Assembly: GCA_005879535.1 (NCBI GenBank)
Contig: VBKI01000057.1
Coordinates: forward strand, 10,951 to 70,984
Direction: 5' to 3'
Source of the DNA: Deltaproteobacteria bacterium
GTDB lineage: Bacteria; Myxococcota; Myxococcia; Myxococcales; 40CM-4-68-19
Length of the DNA stretch: 60,034 bases
A model generated the notes under the pieces. It did no database searches, had not been told where the DNA came from, and saw only the letters and a list, made by a program, of their open reading frames with translations. Shown here in pieces: positions 8,972 to 17,674 of this stretch; within the stretch, counting starts at the first letter, position 1, and every line of letters begins with the position of its first letter. A program made the position numbers and the translations under genes.

Positions 8972-10273
8972 TTGGCTGCCTCCTTTTCATTTCGACGCCT
9001 CGCCGGCGTTTTGCGGGACAACCGGAATTTCCGCACACTGTACGCAGCGAACGCGGTGTCCCAGCTGGGCGACTGGTTCAACGTGGTGGCGCTGTTCTCG
9101 TTGCTCCTGGAGTTGACCGGAAAAGGCGAGGCGGTCGCTTTCGCGCTCCTGACCCGGTTCGTGCCGATGTTCCTGGCGGGTCCGGCCGCGGGAATCGTGG
9201 CGGATCGGCTCTCCAGGCGCGCAATCATGATCGTGAGCGACGTTCTGCGCGCGGGTCTCGTGCTCTGCCTGCTGTTCATCCGCCGTCCTGACCAAGCCTG
9301 GATCGCCTACGGGGTGGTCACCGCTCATTCGCTGGTGAGCGCTTTCTTCGAGCCTGCCCAGCAGGCGATGTTGCCGAACCTCGTCAGCGAGGCCGACTAT
9401 CCGCTTGCGGCCACCCTGGAGAACTCGCTCTGGGCCGCGACGCTGGCCGTCGGCTCCGCCCTCGGCGGCGTCGCCCTCGCCGTGGTCGGGCGGGACCTGG
9501 CGTTCGCGGCCGACGCGGCCAGCTTTCTCGTCTCGGCCGCCCTGATCGCGCGGCTGCCCTCCGGATATGCGAACCGCGCCGATCGGCAGGCGATGGAGAT
9601 GGTGGAGGAGGCGCGGGCGCCTGGCTCGCAGATCGAGAACCTTCTCGGCGTTCGCGATCTGCGGGAAGGAGTCGCCTACGTCCGCTCGCACCGGCGCGTC
9701 CGCGCGCTGCTCGCGGTGAAGGCCAGCTTCGGGCTCACGCTCGGCGGCGTTCTCGTGTTGCTCGCCTGGTTCGGCGAGAAGGTGTTCGCGCAGGGAAACG
9801 GCGCGGGGATCGCGATCCTGTGGACGGCGCGCGGCGTAGGGAGCTTCGCCGGGCCTTTCGCGGCGTTCCGGATCTCCGGCACTGACGAGCGAGGCCTTCG
9901 GCGCGGCATCTCCGGCGCGTTCGCGCTGCTGGCGATCTGCTACGTCGGGTTCGCGCTCAGTTCCGCGATCGGGTACGCCGCGATCGCCCTCGCGGTCGCG
10001 AACGCCGGAGGGAGCATCCTCTGGACCAGCGGCTCGACGCTCCTGCAGCGCATCGTCCCGGATGCGGTGCGGGGACGGGTCGCCGCAGCGGAGATCGGCG
10101 GATTCATGCTGGCGCTGTCCGCCAGCACGCTCGCGACCGGACTGCTGCTCGACCGCGACGTTTCGCCGCGCGCCCTGATGGCGGGCTGCGGCCTGATCGC
10201 GCTCGTTCCGCTCGCGTACTGGGGCTTCGCGCAGAGGGCGTTCGAGGTGACAGGGCAGGGCGCAAGAGGGTAA
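8972..10273 (+). CDS. MFS exporter (MFS_3/EntS-like)
   Basis: The 433-residue protein has about twelve membrane segments. LYAANAVSQLGDWFNVVALF lies at the first helix, and a motif-A-like GIVADRLSRRAIMIVSD lies in the loop after helix 2, as in the major facilitator exporters related to EntS and macrolide-efflux proteins. LLQRIVPDAVRGRVAA near residue 360 is another mark of this subgroup. The start is TTG at 8972; a second TTG at about 9011 would drop thirteen residues. The cargo is unknown. lysS begins 13 bp downstream, so the two may share a transcript. Confidence 0.85.
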   Translation: MAASFSFRRLAGVLRDNRNFRTLYAANAVSQLGDWFNVVALFSLLLELTGKGEAVAFALLTRFVPMFLAGPAAGIVADRLSRRAIMIVSDVLRAGLVLCLLFIRRPDQAWIAYGVVTAHSLVSAFFEPAQQAMLPNLVSEADYPLAATLENSLWAATLAVGSALGGVALAVVGRDLAFAADAASFLVSAALIARLPSGYANRADRQAMEMVEEARAPGSQIENLLGVRDLREGVAYVRSHRRVRALLAVKASFGLTLGGVLVLLAWFGEKVFAQGNGAGIAILWTARGVGSFAGPFAAFRISGTDERGLRRGISGAFALLAICYVGFALSSAIGYAAIALAVANAGGSILWTSGSTLLQRIVPDAVRGRVAAAEIGGFMLALSASTLATGLLLDRDVSPRALMAGCGLIALVPLAYWGFAQRAFEVTGQGARG

Positions 10274-10286
10274 AGAGACGCTCCCC

Positions 10287-11846
10287 ATGGCCGACCTTCC
10301 CCAGGCTGGAGCGACCAGCTCGATCGAGGATCAGATCCGCCTCCGCGAGCAGAAGGCGCAGATGTTGCGGGAGAAGGGAGCGCATCCGTACGGAAACGGC
10401 GTTTCCGTTCCGCACACGACCGAGTTCGTGCGCGTCCGACACGCCGATGACGATGCCGGACGGCTGGAGCAGGACCAGAGCGAGCCGTACGGCGTGGCGG
10501 GGCGGGTCGTGGCTTTGCGCACCATGGGGAAAGCGAGCTTCCTCAGCCTGCGCGACCGGACCGGAGACCTGCAGATCTTCGTCAAGAAGGACAAGGTCGG
10601 CGACCCGGCGTACGAGCTGCTGAAGCTCACCGATCTGGGCGACATCGTCTTCGCGCGCGGTCGCGCCATGCGGACGAAGACCGGCGAGCTCTCGATCGAG
10701 GCGGCGGAATATCGCGTCCTCACCAAGGCGCTGCGTCCGCCGCCGGAGAAGTGGCACGGGCTGACCGATCACGAGACGCGCTACCGGCAGCGCTACGTCG
10801 ACCTGGCCGCGAGCCTTCAGGTGCGCGAGATCTTCCGGCGGCGGACGAGGCTGATCGCCGGCTTGCGGCAGTTCCTCGACGAGCGCGACTTCATCGAGGT
10901 GGAGACGCCGGTGCTGCACAAGCCAGAGGAGGCGGGGGGAGCGACGGCGAAGCCGTTCGAAACGCACCACAACGCGCTGGACCTCGATCTGAAATTGCGG
11001 ATCGCGCTCGAGCTGCACCTGAAGCGGCTGGTCGTCGGCGGCCTGGAACGGGTCTACGAGATCGGCCGCGTGTTCCGGAACGAGGGGATCGATCGCAGGC
11101 ACAATCCCGAGTTCACCATGCTCGAGTTCTACCAGGCGTACGCGACGTACGAAGACCTGATGGTGTTGACCGAGCAGATGATCGCGCGGCTCGCCACCGA
11201 GGTCACCGGCGCGGACGAGGTGACGTTCCAGGGGACGAAGATCAAGCTCGAGCCGCCCTGGCCGCGCATCTCGATGCTGGGCGAGGTGGCGAAGATCTAT
11301 CGCGCCGGCGGCACCGAGTCCGAGCAGCTGGACGCGCTGGCGAGGCTTTCCCCGGACCAGTGGCTGGGCCGCGTCGAGGACCGGGAGATGAGGGAGAAAT
11401 TCGCCAAGGCGCCGTCGGCGGGGGAAAAGATCGCCTGGGCGTTCGAAGCGTTGGTGGAACCCATGCTGCCGAAGGGCCGGGCCTGTTTCGTGGTGGACTT
11501 TCCGCTGGAGATCTCGCCGCTGGCGCGCAAGCGGGACTCCGAGCCGCGGCTCGTAGACAGGTTCGAGGCGTTTGCCGGCGGGATGGAGATCGCCAATGCC
11601 TTTTCCGAATTGAACGACCCGCGCGACCAGGAAGAGCGCTTTCGCGCCCAGGTGGAAGCGGCGACCCGTGGCGACGAGGAGACGATGCCCTGGGACCGCG
11701 ACTACGTCCGCGCGTTGGAGCACGGGATGCCGCCCACCGCCGGAGAAGGAGTGGGCATCGACCGGCTGGCAATGCTCTTCACCGACTCTCCCAGCATCCG
11801 CGACGTCGTCCTCTTCCCCCTGCTCAAGCCTGAGGAGAACAGTTGA
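10287..11846 (+). CDS. lysS: Lysyl-tRNA synthetase, class II
   Basis: The 519-residue enzyme charges tRNA-Lys. An OB-fold anticodon-binding domain spans about residues 65-170 (VAGRVVALRTMGKASFLSLRD). The class II catalytic core follows: motif 1 near FLDERDFIEVETPVL, motif 2 as FRNEGIDRRHNPEFTMLEF, and motif 3 as GEGVGIDRLAMLFTD. The length is typical for the family. Its stop overlaps the TTG start of the next gene by 4 bp, tying translation to the LolC/E-LolD export genes. This housekeeping neighbourhood supports a chromosomal origin. Confidence 0.97.
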   Translation: MADLPQAGATSSIEDQIRLREQKAQMLREKGAHPYGNGVSVPHTTEFVRVRHADDDAGRLEQDQSEPYGVAGRVVALRTMGKASFLSLRDRTGDLQIFVKKDKVGDPAYELLKLTDLGDIVFARGRAMRTKTGELSIEAAEYRVLTKALRPPPEKWHGLTDHETRYRQRYVDLAASLQVREIFRRRTRLIAGLRQFLDERDFIEVETPVLHKPEEAGGATAKPFETHHNALDLDLKLRIALELHLKRLVVGGLERVYEIGRVFRNEGIDRRHNPEFTMLEFYQAYATYEDLMVLTEQMIARLATEVTGADEVTFQGTKIKLEPPWPRISMLGEVAKIYRAGGTESEQLDALARLSPDQWLGRVEDREMREKFAKAPSAGEKIAWAFEALVEPMLPKGRACFVVDFPLEISPLARKRDSEPRLVDRFEAFAGGMEIANAFSELNDPRDQEERFRAQVEAATRGDEETMPWDRDYVRALEHGMPPTAGEGVGIDRLAMLFTDSPSIRDVVLFPLLKPEENS

Positions 11847-13915
11847 ACATCCGCTGGCGGCCGGGCCCGCGCGCGGACGAGCGCGGCGCGGCCAGGGCGG
11901 GCGCGCGCGCTTCGCTCGTCTCTCTCGCTGCGTTGATGCTGTTTCTGATCGGTGCGGCGATGCAGTACTCGCTGGCGCTCTGGCTCGGTTCGGCGTCGAC
12001 GCTGTCGCGCGACGCCGTGACCGCCATCTCGTTTGGCGCGGAAGGGCTCTGGTTCCTGCTTTCCGGCTTCGCCCTCAGCTTTCTCGGGCGCGGGTATCGG
12101 CCGGTGGAGAACGTGGTCGCCTCGTCGCTGTTCGGAGTCGCGACCTTCTTCCTGTTGCGTACGCTCAAGCCGCCTTCGTTCTCGTACGACCGGTTCTTCG
12201 CCAGCGGTGGGGAGCTGGTGGTGTGGGCGCTCTGCGCAGCCGCGGCGTCGTGGCTGCTGGCGATGTGGGGCGCGTCGTTCGGGATGCTGATCGGCGCGAA
12301 CGGACACGTCGACCCGCGCCTCGGCTACGAATGGGGCATCGCCCGCACGCATCTGAGGTTGAACCGCCGCACCGCATTCACGCTGGCGTTGCTTGCGGTC
12401 CTTCCGCCGGGGCTGTTCTACGCGCTCGGGATCGGCGCGTCGCTGCGCGATCCGCATCAGCGGGTCCTGATCCATCCGATGCACATCCTCTTCACGGTCG
12501 CGGTGGTTCTCGCCTCGCTGACCGCCGTGGGCAGGTGGATCCACCACCGCGCGCAGCTGGCGAGGCTACAGCCTGGGCAGCGGCGCAAGCGTCCCGCGAC
12601 CGTGGTGATGACGGGAATCTCCGTGGCCGGCGTCGCCGTCGGCGTCTGGGCGCTGACCGTGGTGCTCTCGGTGATGAGCGGATTCGAGTCGGATCTCAAG
12701 CGCAAGATCCTCGGCACCAATTCGCACGCGCTGCTGCTGAAGTATTCGGCGGACTTCTCGGAGTGGCGATCGGTGATGCCGAAGGTGTCCGCCGTTCCCG
12801 GCATCGTCGGGGTCTCGCCGTTCATCCTCAACGAGGTGATCCTCTCGCACGGACAGACCGTCACCGGCGCGGAGCTGAAAGGCATCGACGCGGGGACCGC
12901 GGGCTCGGTGAGCGAGCTGCCGCGGCAGGTGATCGCCGGCGAGCTGGGTTGGCTCTCCAAGCCGCAGGACATTCCCGGAAGCGAACGGGTGGTGGAGCCG
13001 CGCGGCGAGGCCGCGAAGCAGCTCGGGGGACCCGAGTACGAGCAGTACCTGGAGGACACGCTCAAGCGGCGCCAGGCGCATCCCGAGGAGGCGCCAAAGC
13101 TCGATCCGGAGGCGCTGCGCAACCTCGCGGGCATCTGCATCGGCAAGGAGATGTCGCACCAGCTCCGCGCCTGGGTGGGCGACGTGGTCAACGTGCTCAC
13201 GCCGCTCGGCGAGATGACGCCGACCGGGCCGGTGCCGCGCAGCCGTCCCTTCCGGGTGGCGTGCATCCTCTACTCGGGGATGTACGAATACGACTCGAAG
13301 TTCGTCTACATCGGCATCCCCGAGGCGCAGAAGTTCTTCCGCATGGGCGACAACGTCGTCGGGCTCGAGCTGAAGTTCGCCGACGTCGATGCCGCTCGCG
13401 CGCTCGGGCGCCGCGTGGTGGCGGCCCTCGGCGGATTTCCCTACCGCACCAAGGACTGGGCGGAGCTGAACCGCAACCTCTTCTCCGCGCTGAAGCTGGA
13501 GAAGCTGGCGATGGCCATCATCCTCACCTTCATCGTCCTGGTCGCGTGCTTCAACATCCTCAGCACGCTGATCATGCTGGTGCTGGAGAAGACCAAGGAG
13601 ATCTCCATCCTCAAGTCGATGGGCGCGCGCGATGCGAGCGTCATGAAGATCTTCGTGGTCGAGGGGCTGACCATCGGCGCCATCGGCACGGCGATGGGTC
13701 TTCTGTTGGGGCTCGCTTCCTGCTCGTTCATCGAAAAGTTCGGGCTCCAGCTCGACCCCGACGTCTATTACATCTCGAATCTGCCAGTGAACGTGGACGG
13801 CGGGCAGTTCGTGATGGTGGCCGCGATCTCGCTCGCGCTCAGCTATCTGGCGACGCTCTATCCCGCGACCAAGGCCAGCCGACTCTCGCCGGTGGACGGG
13901 CTGCGGGAGGAATGA
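11843..13915 (+). CDS. LolC/LolE-type lipoprotein-releasing permease with an extra N-terminal six-span domain
   Basis: The TTG start at 11843 gives 690 residues, about 280 more than E. coli LolC or LolE. Residues 1 to about 250 hold six hydrophobic segments with no family I recognise. The canonical part then begins (TGISVAGVAVGVWALTVVLSVMSGFE), followed by a periplasmic MacB-like domain (about 280-550) and the FtsX domain with ILTFIVLVACFNILSTLIML and EKTKEISILKSMGA. It should extract outer-membrane lipoproteins together with LolD, which starts one base after this stop. Only one permease gene is visible, so the complex may be a homodimer, as in LolF-type systems. That last point is inference. 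Confidence 0.88.
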   Translation: MNIRWRPGPRADERGAARAGARASLVSLAALMLFLIGAAMQYSLALWLGSASTLSRDAVTAISFGAEGLWFLLSGFALSFLGRGYRPVENVVASSLFGVATFFLLRTLKPPSFSYDRFFASGGELVVWALCAAAASWLLAMWGASFGMLIGANGHVDPRLGYEWGIARTHLRLNRRTAFTLALLAVLPPGLFYALGIGASLRDPHQRVLIHPMHILFTVAVVLASLTAVGRWIHHRAQLARLQPGQRRKRPATVVMTGISVAGVAVGVWALTVVLSVMSGFESDLKRKILGTNSHALLLKYSADFSEWRSVMPKVSAVPGIVGVSPFILNEVILSHGQTVTGAELKGIDAGTAGSVSELPRQVIAGELGWLSKPQDIPGSERVVEPRGEAAKQLGGPEYEQYLEDTLKRRQAHPEEAPKLDPEALRNLAGICIGKEMSHQLRAWVGDVVNVLTPLGEMTPTGPVPRSRPFRVACILYSGMYEYDSKFVYIGIPEAQKFFRMGDNVVGLELKFADVDAARALGRRVVAALGGFPYRTKDWAELNRNLFSALKLEKLAMAIILTFIVLVACFNILSTLIMLVLEKTKEISILKSMGARDASVMKIFVVEGLTIGAIGTAMGLLLGLASCSFIEKFGLQLDPDVYYISNLPVNVDGGQFVMVAAISLALSYLATLYPATKASRLSPVDGLREE

Positions 13916-13916
13916 C

Positions 13917-14594
13917 TTGGCTCCCCTCGTCGAAGCGCGGCAGGTGCACAAGTCGTACTGGCTCGGGGAGAAGGAGATCCATGTCCTGCGCGGCGCCAGC
14001 TTCTCGCTCGAGGGCGGCGAGATGGCCTCGCTGGTGGGACCGAGCGGAGTGGGCAAGAGCACCTTCCTGCACGTCATCGGCACGCTCGATCCGCCCACCG
14101 GCGGAGAGGTGCTGTTCGACGGGCGCGACGCCTTTGCCATGACCGAAGAGGAACTGGCGGCGTTCCGGAATCGCAGCGTCGGATTCGTCTTCCAGTTCCA
14201 CTACCTCCTGCCCGAATTCACCGCGCTGCAGAACGCGTCGATGCCCGGAATGATCAATCGGCTGTCGCGGGAGCAGGCGGAGACGCAGGCGGAGGAGATG
14301 CTCGAGATCGTGGGGCTCGGCCACCGGCTCGACCACAAGCCGGGCGAGCTTTCGGGCGGCGAGCAGCAGCGGGTTGCGCTCGCCCGGGCGTTGGTCCTGA
14401 AGCCACGGCTGCTGCTGGCCGACGAGCCGACCGGTAACCTCGACGAGGCCACCGGAGAAGGCATCCACCACCTCCTGGTCGAACTGAACCAGCGTCTGGG
14501 AATCGCGGCGATCGTCGTGACGCACAATCCCCGGCTGGCCGAGCGGATGCCACGACGGCTGCGGCTGTCCGAGGGCCTGGTTGCGGATGCTTAA
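13917..14594 (+). CDS. lolD: Lipoprotein-releasing ABC transporter ATPase LolD
   Basis: The 225-residue ATPase has Walker A GPSGVGKST, the Q-loop region FVFQFHYLLPEFTALQN (the phenylalanine-glutamine-phenylalanine context and LLPEF are LolD hallmarks), the signature LSGGEQQRVALARAL, and Walker B LLLADEPTGNLD. The H-loop histidine is in VVTHNPRLA. The start is a TTG at 13917 preceded by GGGAGGAA, one base after the stop of the permease gene. It powers release of lipoproteins from the inner membrane to the periplasmic carrier. Confidence 0.95.
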   Translation: MAPLVEARQVHKSYWLGEKEIHVLRGASFSLEGGEMASLVGPSGVGKSTFLHVIGTLDPPTGGEVLFDGRDAFAMTEEELAAFRNRSVGFVFQFHYLLPEFTALQNASMPGMINRLSREQAETQAEEMLEIVGLGHRLDHKPGELSGGEQQRVALARALVLKPRLLLADEPTGNLDEATGEGIHHLLVELNQRLGIAAIVVTHNPRLAERMPRRLRLSEGLVADA

Positions 14595-14650
14595 CCAGCG
14601 TTCCGTTCGCATCTTCGGCGCGGGAGGGAACAGCTCAGGAGATTTTCACG

Positions 14651-15313
14651 ATGCGAAACACGATGTGGGTCGCGGCGGTCGCGCTCAGCTTCGGCTGCGC
14701 GATGTTCGGCGGCGGCTCGGACAACGCCAAGAAGTCGGAGACGCGGACGCAGCAGGACCAGGCGCACCAGTCCCTCCAGGCGGCGGCCGACGCGCAGAAG
14801 AAGGCGTCCGACGAGCAGGCGAAGGCCGAGCAGGCGCAGCAGAACGTGACGAAGAAGCAGAAGGAGCTCGCGGATGCGCAGGCTCAGCTGCGCAGCCAGA
14901 CGGCCAAGGCGGAGCAGGCGCAGCGCGATGCGCAGCAGGCGACGAAGACGGCGCAGTCGGAGGCCAGCCAGCAGCAGACGCAGGCGATGCAGACGCAGCG
15001 CACCGAGTCGCAGCAGACGCAGAGCTCCATGCAGAAGAACCAGCAGACGTGGACGCAGGAGCAGAGCGCGCGCGGTACGGTGGTGCAGGCGGGCAGCGAT
15101 CAGCTGCAGATCCGGACGCAGGACAAGGATCTCCTACAGCTCCAGATCACCGACACCACGGCGGTGACGCTGAACGGCCAGACCTCGTCCGTCTCGCAGC
15201 TGCAGCCGGGCAGCGACGTCCGCGCTAGCTACCAGATGATCGATGGCAAGGCGAAGGCGCTGAAGATCGACGCTACCTCGAAGAGCTCGAGCTCGCAGGA
15301 CCAGCCGAAGTAG
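14651..15313 (+). CDS. Exported Gln/Ala-rich coiled-coil protein, possible lipoprotein
   Basis: The 220-residue protein starts with a short signal (MRNTMWVAAVALSFGCAMF) containing a cysteine in a weak lipobox. About 110 residues of uninterrupted coiled-coil sequence follow, unusually rich in Q, A, K and E (repeated QAQ, QQT and KAEQAQ words). The last 70 residues look like a small beta domain (GTVVQAGSDQLQIRT, TTAVTLNGQ). A GGAG ribosome site lies 10 bp before the ATG. Its 3' end overlaps the convergent amidohydrolase gene by 41 bp. I recognise no named family; a cell-envelope structural role is only a guess. Confidence 0.75.
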   Translation: MRNTMWVAAVALSFGCAMFGGGSDNAKKSETRTQQDQAHQSLQAAADAQKKASDEQAKAEQAQQNVTKKQKELADAQAQLRSQTAKAEQAQRDAQQATKTAQSEASQQQTQAMQTQRTESQQTQSSMQKNQQTWTQEQSARGTVVQAGSDQLQIRTQDKDLLQLQITDTTAVTLNGQTSSVSQLQPGSDVRASYQMIDGKAKALKIDATSKSSSSQDQPK

Positions 15314-16574
15314 CGGACAGCTCGTCCTTGATCACCGCGCCACCCTTCATCACGAAGGGCACGCGCTCGAGGACGCGCACGTCCTTCAAGGGATCGCCCG
15401 GCACCGCAATCAGGTCGGCGTAACGGCCGGCCTGGACGGTGCCGACGTCTTTCTGCCGATCGAGCAGCTCCGCGGCCCAGGCGGTGGCGGCGAGGATGGC
15501 GCGCGCCGGGGAGAGACCGAGGCGCACCATCCAGGCGAACTGCTTCGCGTTGTCGCCGTGCGGGTAGATGCCGGCGTCGGTCCCGAAGGCGACGCGGACT
15601 CCTGCCCTGACCGCCTTCGCCCAGTTGTCGCGCTGGATCTGGCCGATGGCGCGTTCCTTGTCGACGTACTCCCGCGGGATGCGCAAGTCCTCGGCGTGAG
15701 CGAGGATGTAGTCGTCGTTGTAGACGTCGCCGACCAGGAAGGTGCCGCGCTCCTTCATCAGGCGGATGCCTTCGTCGTCGATCAGGGTGCCGTGCTCGAT
15801 GGAGTCGATGCCGGCGCGTGTGGCGTCCTTGATGCTCTGGGTGCCATGGGCGTGCGCCGCGATGCGACGGCCGGCCTTGTGCGCTTCCTCCACTGCGACC
15901 CGCAGCTCCTCGTACGTGAATTGTGGGGCTCCGGGAGTGTCGCCGCGGGAGAACACGCCGCCGCTGGCCGCGACCTTGATCACGTCGACGCCGTGCTGGA
16001 CATGGGCGCGGATGACATGACGGAGCTGATCGGCGCCGTCGGCGACGTGGAAGTCGCGCTCGAGCGGGTAGAGGTCGACGCGCACGTTGGGAGGATAGTG
16101 GTTCAGATCGCAGTGACCTCCCGTGATGCTGATGCAGGGGCCGCTGGCCACGATGCGTGGCCCCGGGAAGTAGCCTTCGTTGATCAGGTCGCGAAGGTCG
16201 GCGGCAAGGAACGGCTCGGAGCCGACGTCGCGCACGGTGGTGAAGCCTGCTTCCAGCGTGCGCCTGGCGTGGACCACCGCCGTCATCGCGGGCGCGAGCG
16301 GCGAGGTCTTGAAGGTCCAGATGTCCTCGAAGTGGTCCGCGCGCGACTCGAGGTGCACGTGGCAGTCGATCAAGCCCGGCAGCACCGTCGCGTTGGAAAG
16401 ATCGATGACGCGCGCCCCCGGCGGGATGGAGACGTTCGTCGCGGCAATGCGGTCGTTCTCGATCTTCAGCGCGACGTTCTGTTTGTACGACTCGGAGAGA
16501 CCGTCGAAGAGCCGTCCCGCCTTCACGTAGACCACGCGAGGCGCGGCGGCGAGCAGCAGCGCGAGCAGGATCAT
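15273..16574 (-). CDS. Exported amidohydrolase (imidazolonepropionase/Xaa-Pro dipeptidase-like)
   Basis: The 433-residue protein has a short hydrophobic leader (LLALLLAAAPRV) and an amidohydrolase metal site. The HxH pair is in LIDCHVHLES, the probable carboxylated lysine is in VIKVAASGG, further metal histidines are in IAAHAHG and SIEHGT, and the catalytic aspartate is in AFGTDAG. C-terminal ADLIAVPGDPLKDV is typical of the imidazolonepropionase-like COG1228 group. This group includes dipeptidases acting on Xaa-Arg/Lys/Pro substrates; the substrate here is undetermined. It overlaps the upstream dam gene by 4 bp (ATGA), so both are probably on one transcript. Confidence 0.88.
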   Translation of the reverse strand: MILLALLLAAAPRVVYVKAGRLFDGLSESYKQNVALKIENDRIAATNVSIPPGARVIDLSNATVLPGLIDCHVHLESRADHFEDIWTFKTSPLAPAMTAVVHARRTLEAGFTTVRDVGSEPFLAADLRDLINEGYFPGPRIVASGPCISITGGHCDLNHYPPNVRVDLYPLERDFHVADGADQLRHVIRAHVQHGVDVIKVAASGGVFSRGDTPGAPQFTYEELRVAVEEAHKAGRRIAAHAHGTQSIKDATRAGIDSIEHGTLIDDEGIRLMKERGTFLVGDVYNDDYILAHAEDLRIPREYVDKERAIGQIQRDNWAKAVRAGVRVAFGTDAGIYPHGDNAKQFAWMVRLGLSPARAILAATAWAAELLDRQKDVGTVQAGRYADLIAVPGDPLKDVRVLERVPFVMKGGAVIKDELSATSAGPASSSSSR

Positions 16575-17434
16575 GCGTTGAAGACTAGCAGTTCATCGAC
16601 CCGCCCGCGGCACTCCGCTTTCGAATTGATGAACCGCGGCGCCCGGACCAGGCGCTGCTCGAAACCGCGATAGAGCTCCCGCACCCGATCGGTGGCGGAA
16701 TTGGAGAGCAGGAATCGGACTCCCCGCCGGTTCAAGGCGATGCAGGCGCGCGCGAGGCGCTTCTGATCGTCCCAGGTGAAGCCGTCGGCCGTGTAACTGG
16801 CGAAGCTGGAGGTGGCGGAGACGGGATCGTACGGCGGATCGAGGTAGACGAAATCGCCGGGCGCGGCCTTGAGGATCGCATCCTCGAACGGCGCGTGGAG
16901 GAGGTCCGTCCGCGCCAGCACGCTGCTGGCGGCGAGCAGCGCCCCCGGGTCGTAGAAGCGCGGATTCGTGTAGCGTCCGATGGGGACGTTGAAGCGCCCG
17001 GCGCGGTTCACGCGCCAGAGGCCGTTGAAGCATGTCTTGTTCAGGTAGATGAACCGGGCGGCGCGCTCGGCGGAAGAGAGGTGGAGCGGATCGAGGGCGC
17101 GGACGCCCTGGTAATGCTGCCGTTCGTAGACGTGCCGCGCGAGCGCTGCGAGGACGGCGTGGACGTCGTCGCGGACCTGGCGGTAACAGTGGACGAGCTC
17201 GGCGTTGTTGTCGCTGAGGACGGCGCGGCGGGGTACGACGGCGAAAAAGAGGGCGCCGCCGCCGACGAACGGCTCGTGATATCGGCGGATGCGCGGGGGG
17301 ACGTGGCGGAGCAGCTCGGGGAGGAGCGAGGTCTTGCCGCCGACCCATTTGAGGAACGGTGCCGCCCTGACGCCGTCCTCGGGAAACGAGGTGCGCAGAG
17401 CTGATTCCGGGCGGCGGAGCTGCACGACGGGCAT
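16571..17434 (-). CDS. dam: Dam-family DNA adenine-N6 methyltransferase
   Basis: The 287-residue enzyme has the alpha-class layout: the SAM-binding FLKWVGGKTSLLPEL motif near residue 25, YHEPFVGGGALFFAV, LSDNNAELVHCYRQV, then NKTCFNGLWRVN and the catalytic FVYLDPPYDP. It methylates adenine, by family precedent in GATC or a related site. The start at 17434 (MPVVQLRRPE) places the first motif at the usual distance; the frame is open to 17521, but that extension lacks homology. No restriction endonuclease gene is adjacent, so this looks like an orphan methylase. It is co-transcribed with the amidohydrolase downstream. Confidence 0.92.
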   Translation of the reverse strand: MPVVQLRRPESALRTSFPEDGVRAAPFLKWVGGKTSLLPELLRHVPPRIRRYHEPFVGGGALFFAVVPRRAVLSDNNAELVHCYRQVRDDVHAVLAALARHVYERQHYQGVRALDPLHLSSAERAARFIYLNKTCFNGLWRVNRAGRFNVPIGRYTNPRFYDPGALLAASSVLARTDLLHAPFEDAILKAAPGDFVYLDPPYDPVSATSSFASYTADGFTWDDQKRLARACIALNRRGVRFLLSNSATDRVRELYRGFEQRLVRAPRFINSKAECRGRVDELLVFNA

Positions 17435-17674
17435 GCGGGCGTGGGTAGCATGGGCGGATTTGGGCGCAAGAAAACGTGTTTTGAGATGGCAAAGTTGACA
17501 GCCGCGAGGCCCGCACGCCACAAAATGGAGCGAAGGCCAGCTATGAGAAGCCTCACCTGCGCGGCGGCCCGCGATTCCTCGCGAGACGGGGCGCCCGGGC
17601 CTGCACCTTCTCGCGGGCGCCCTGACACGCGCGCAATTTATCGATCTACGGCCGCATCGTACGCCTCGCTGCTC

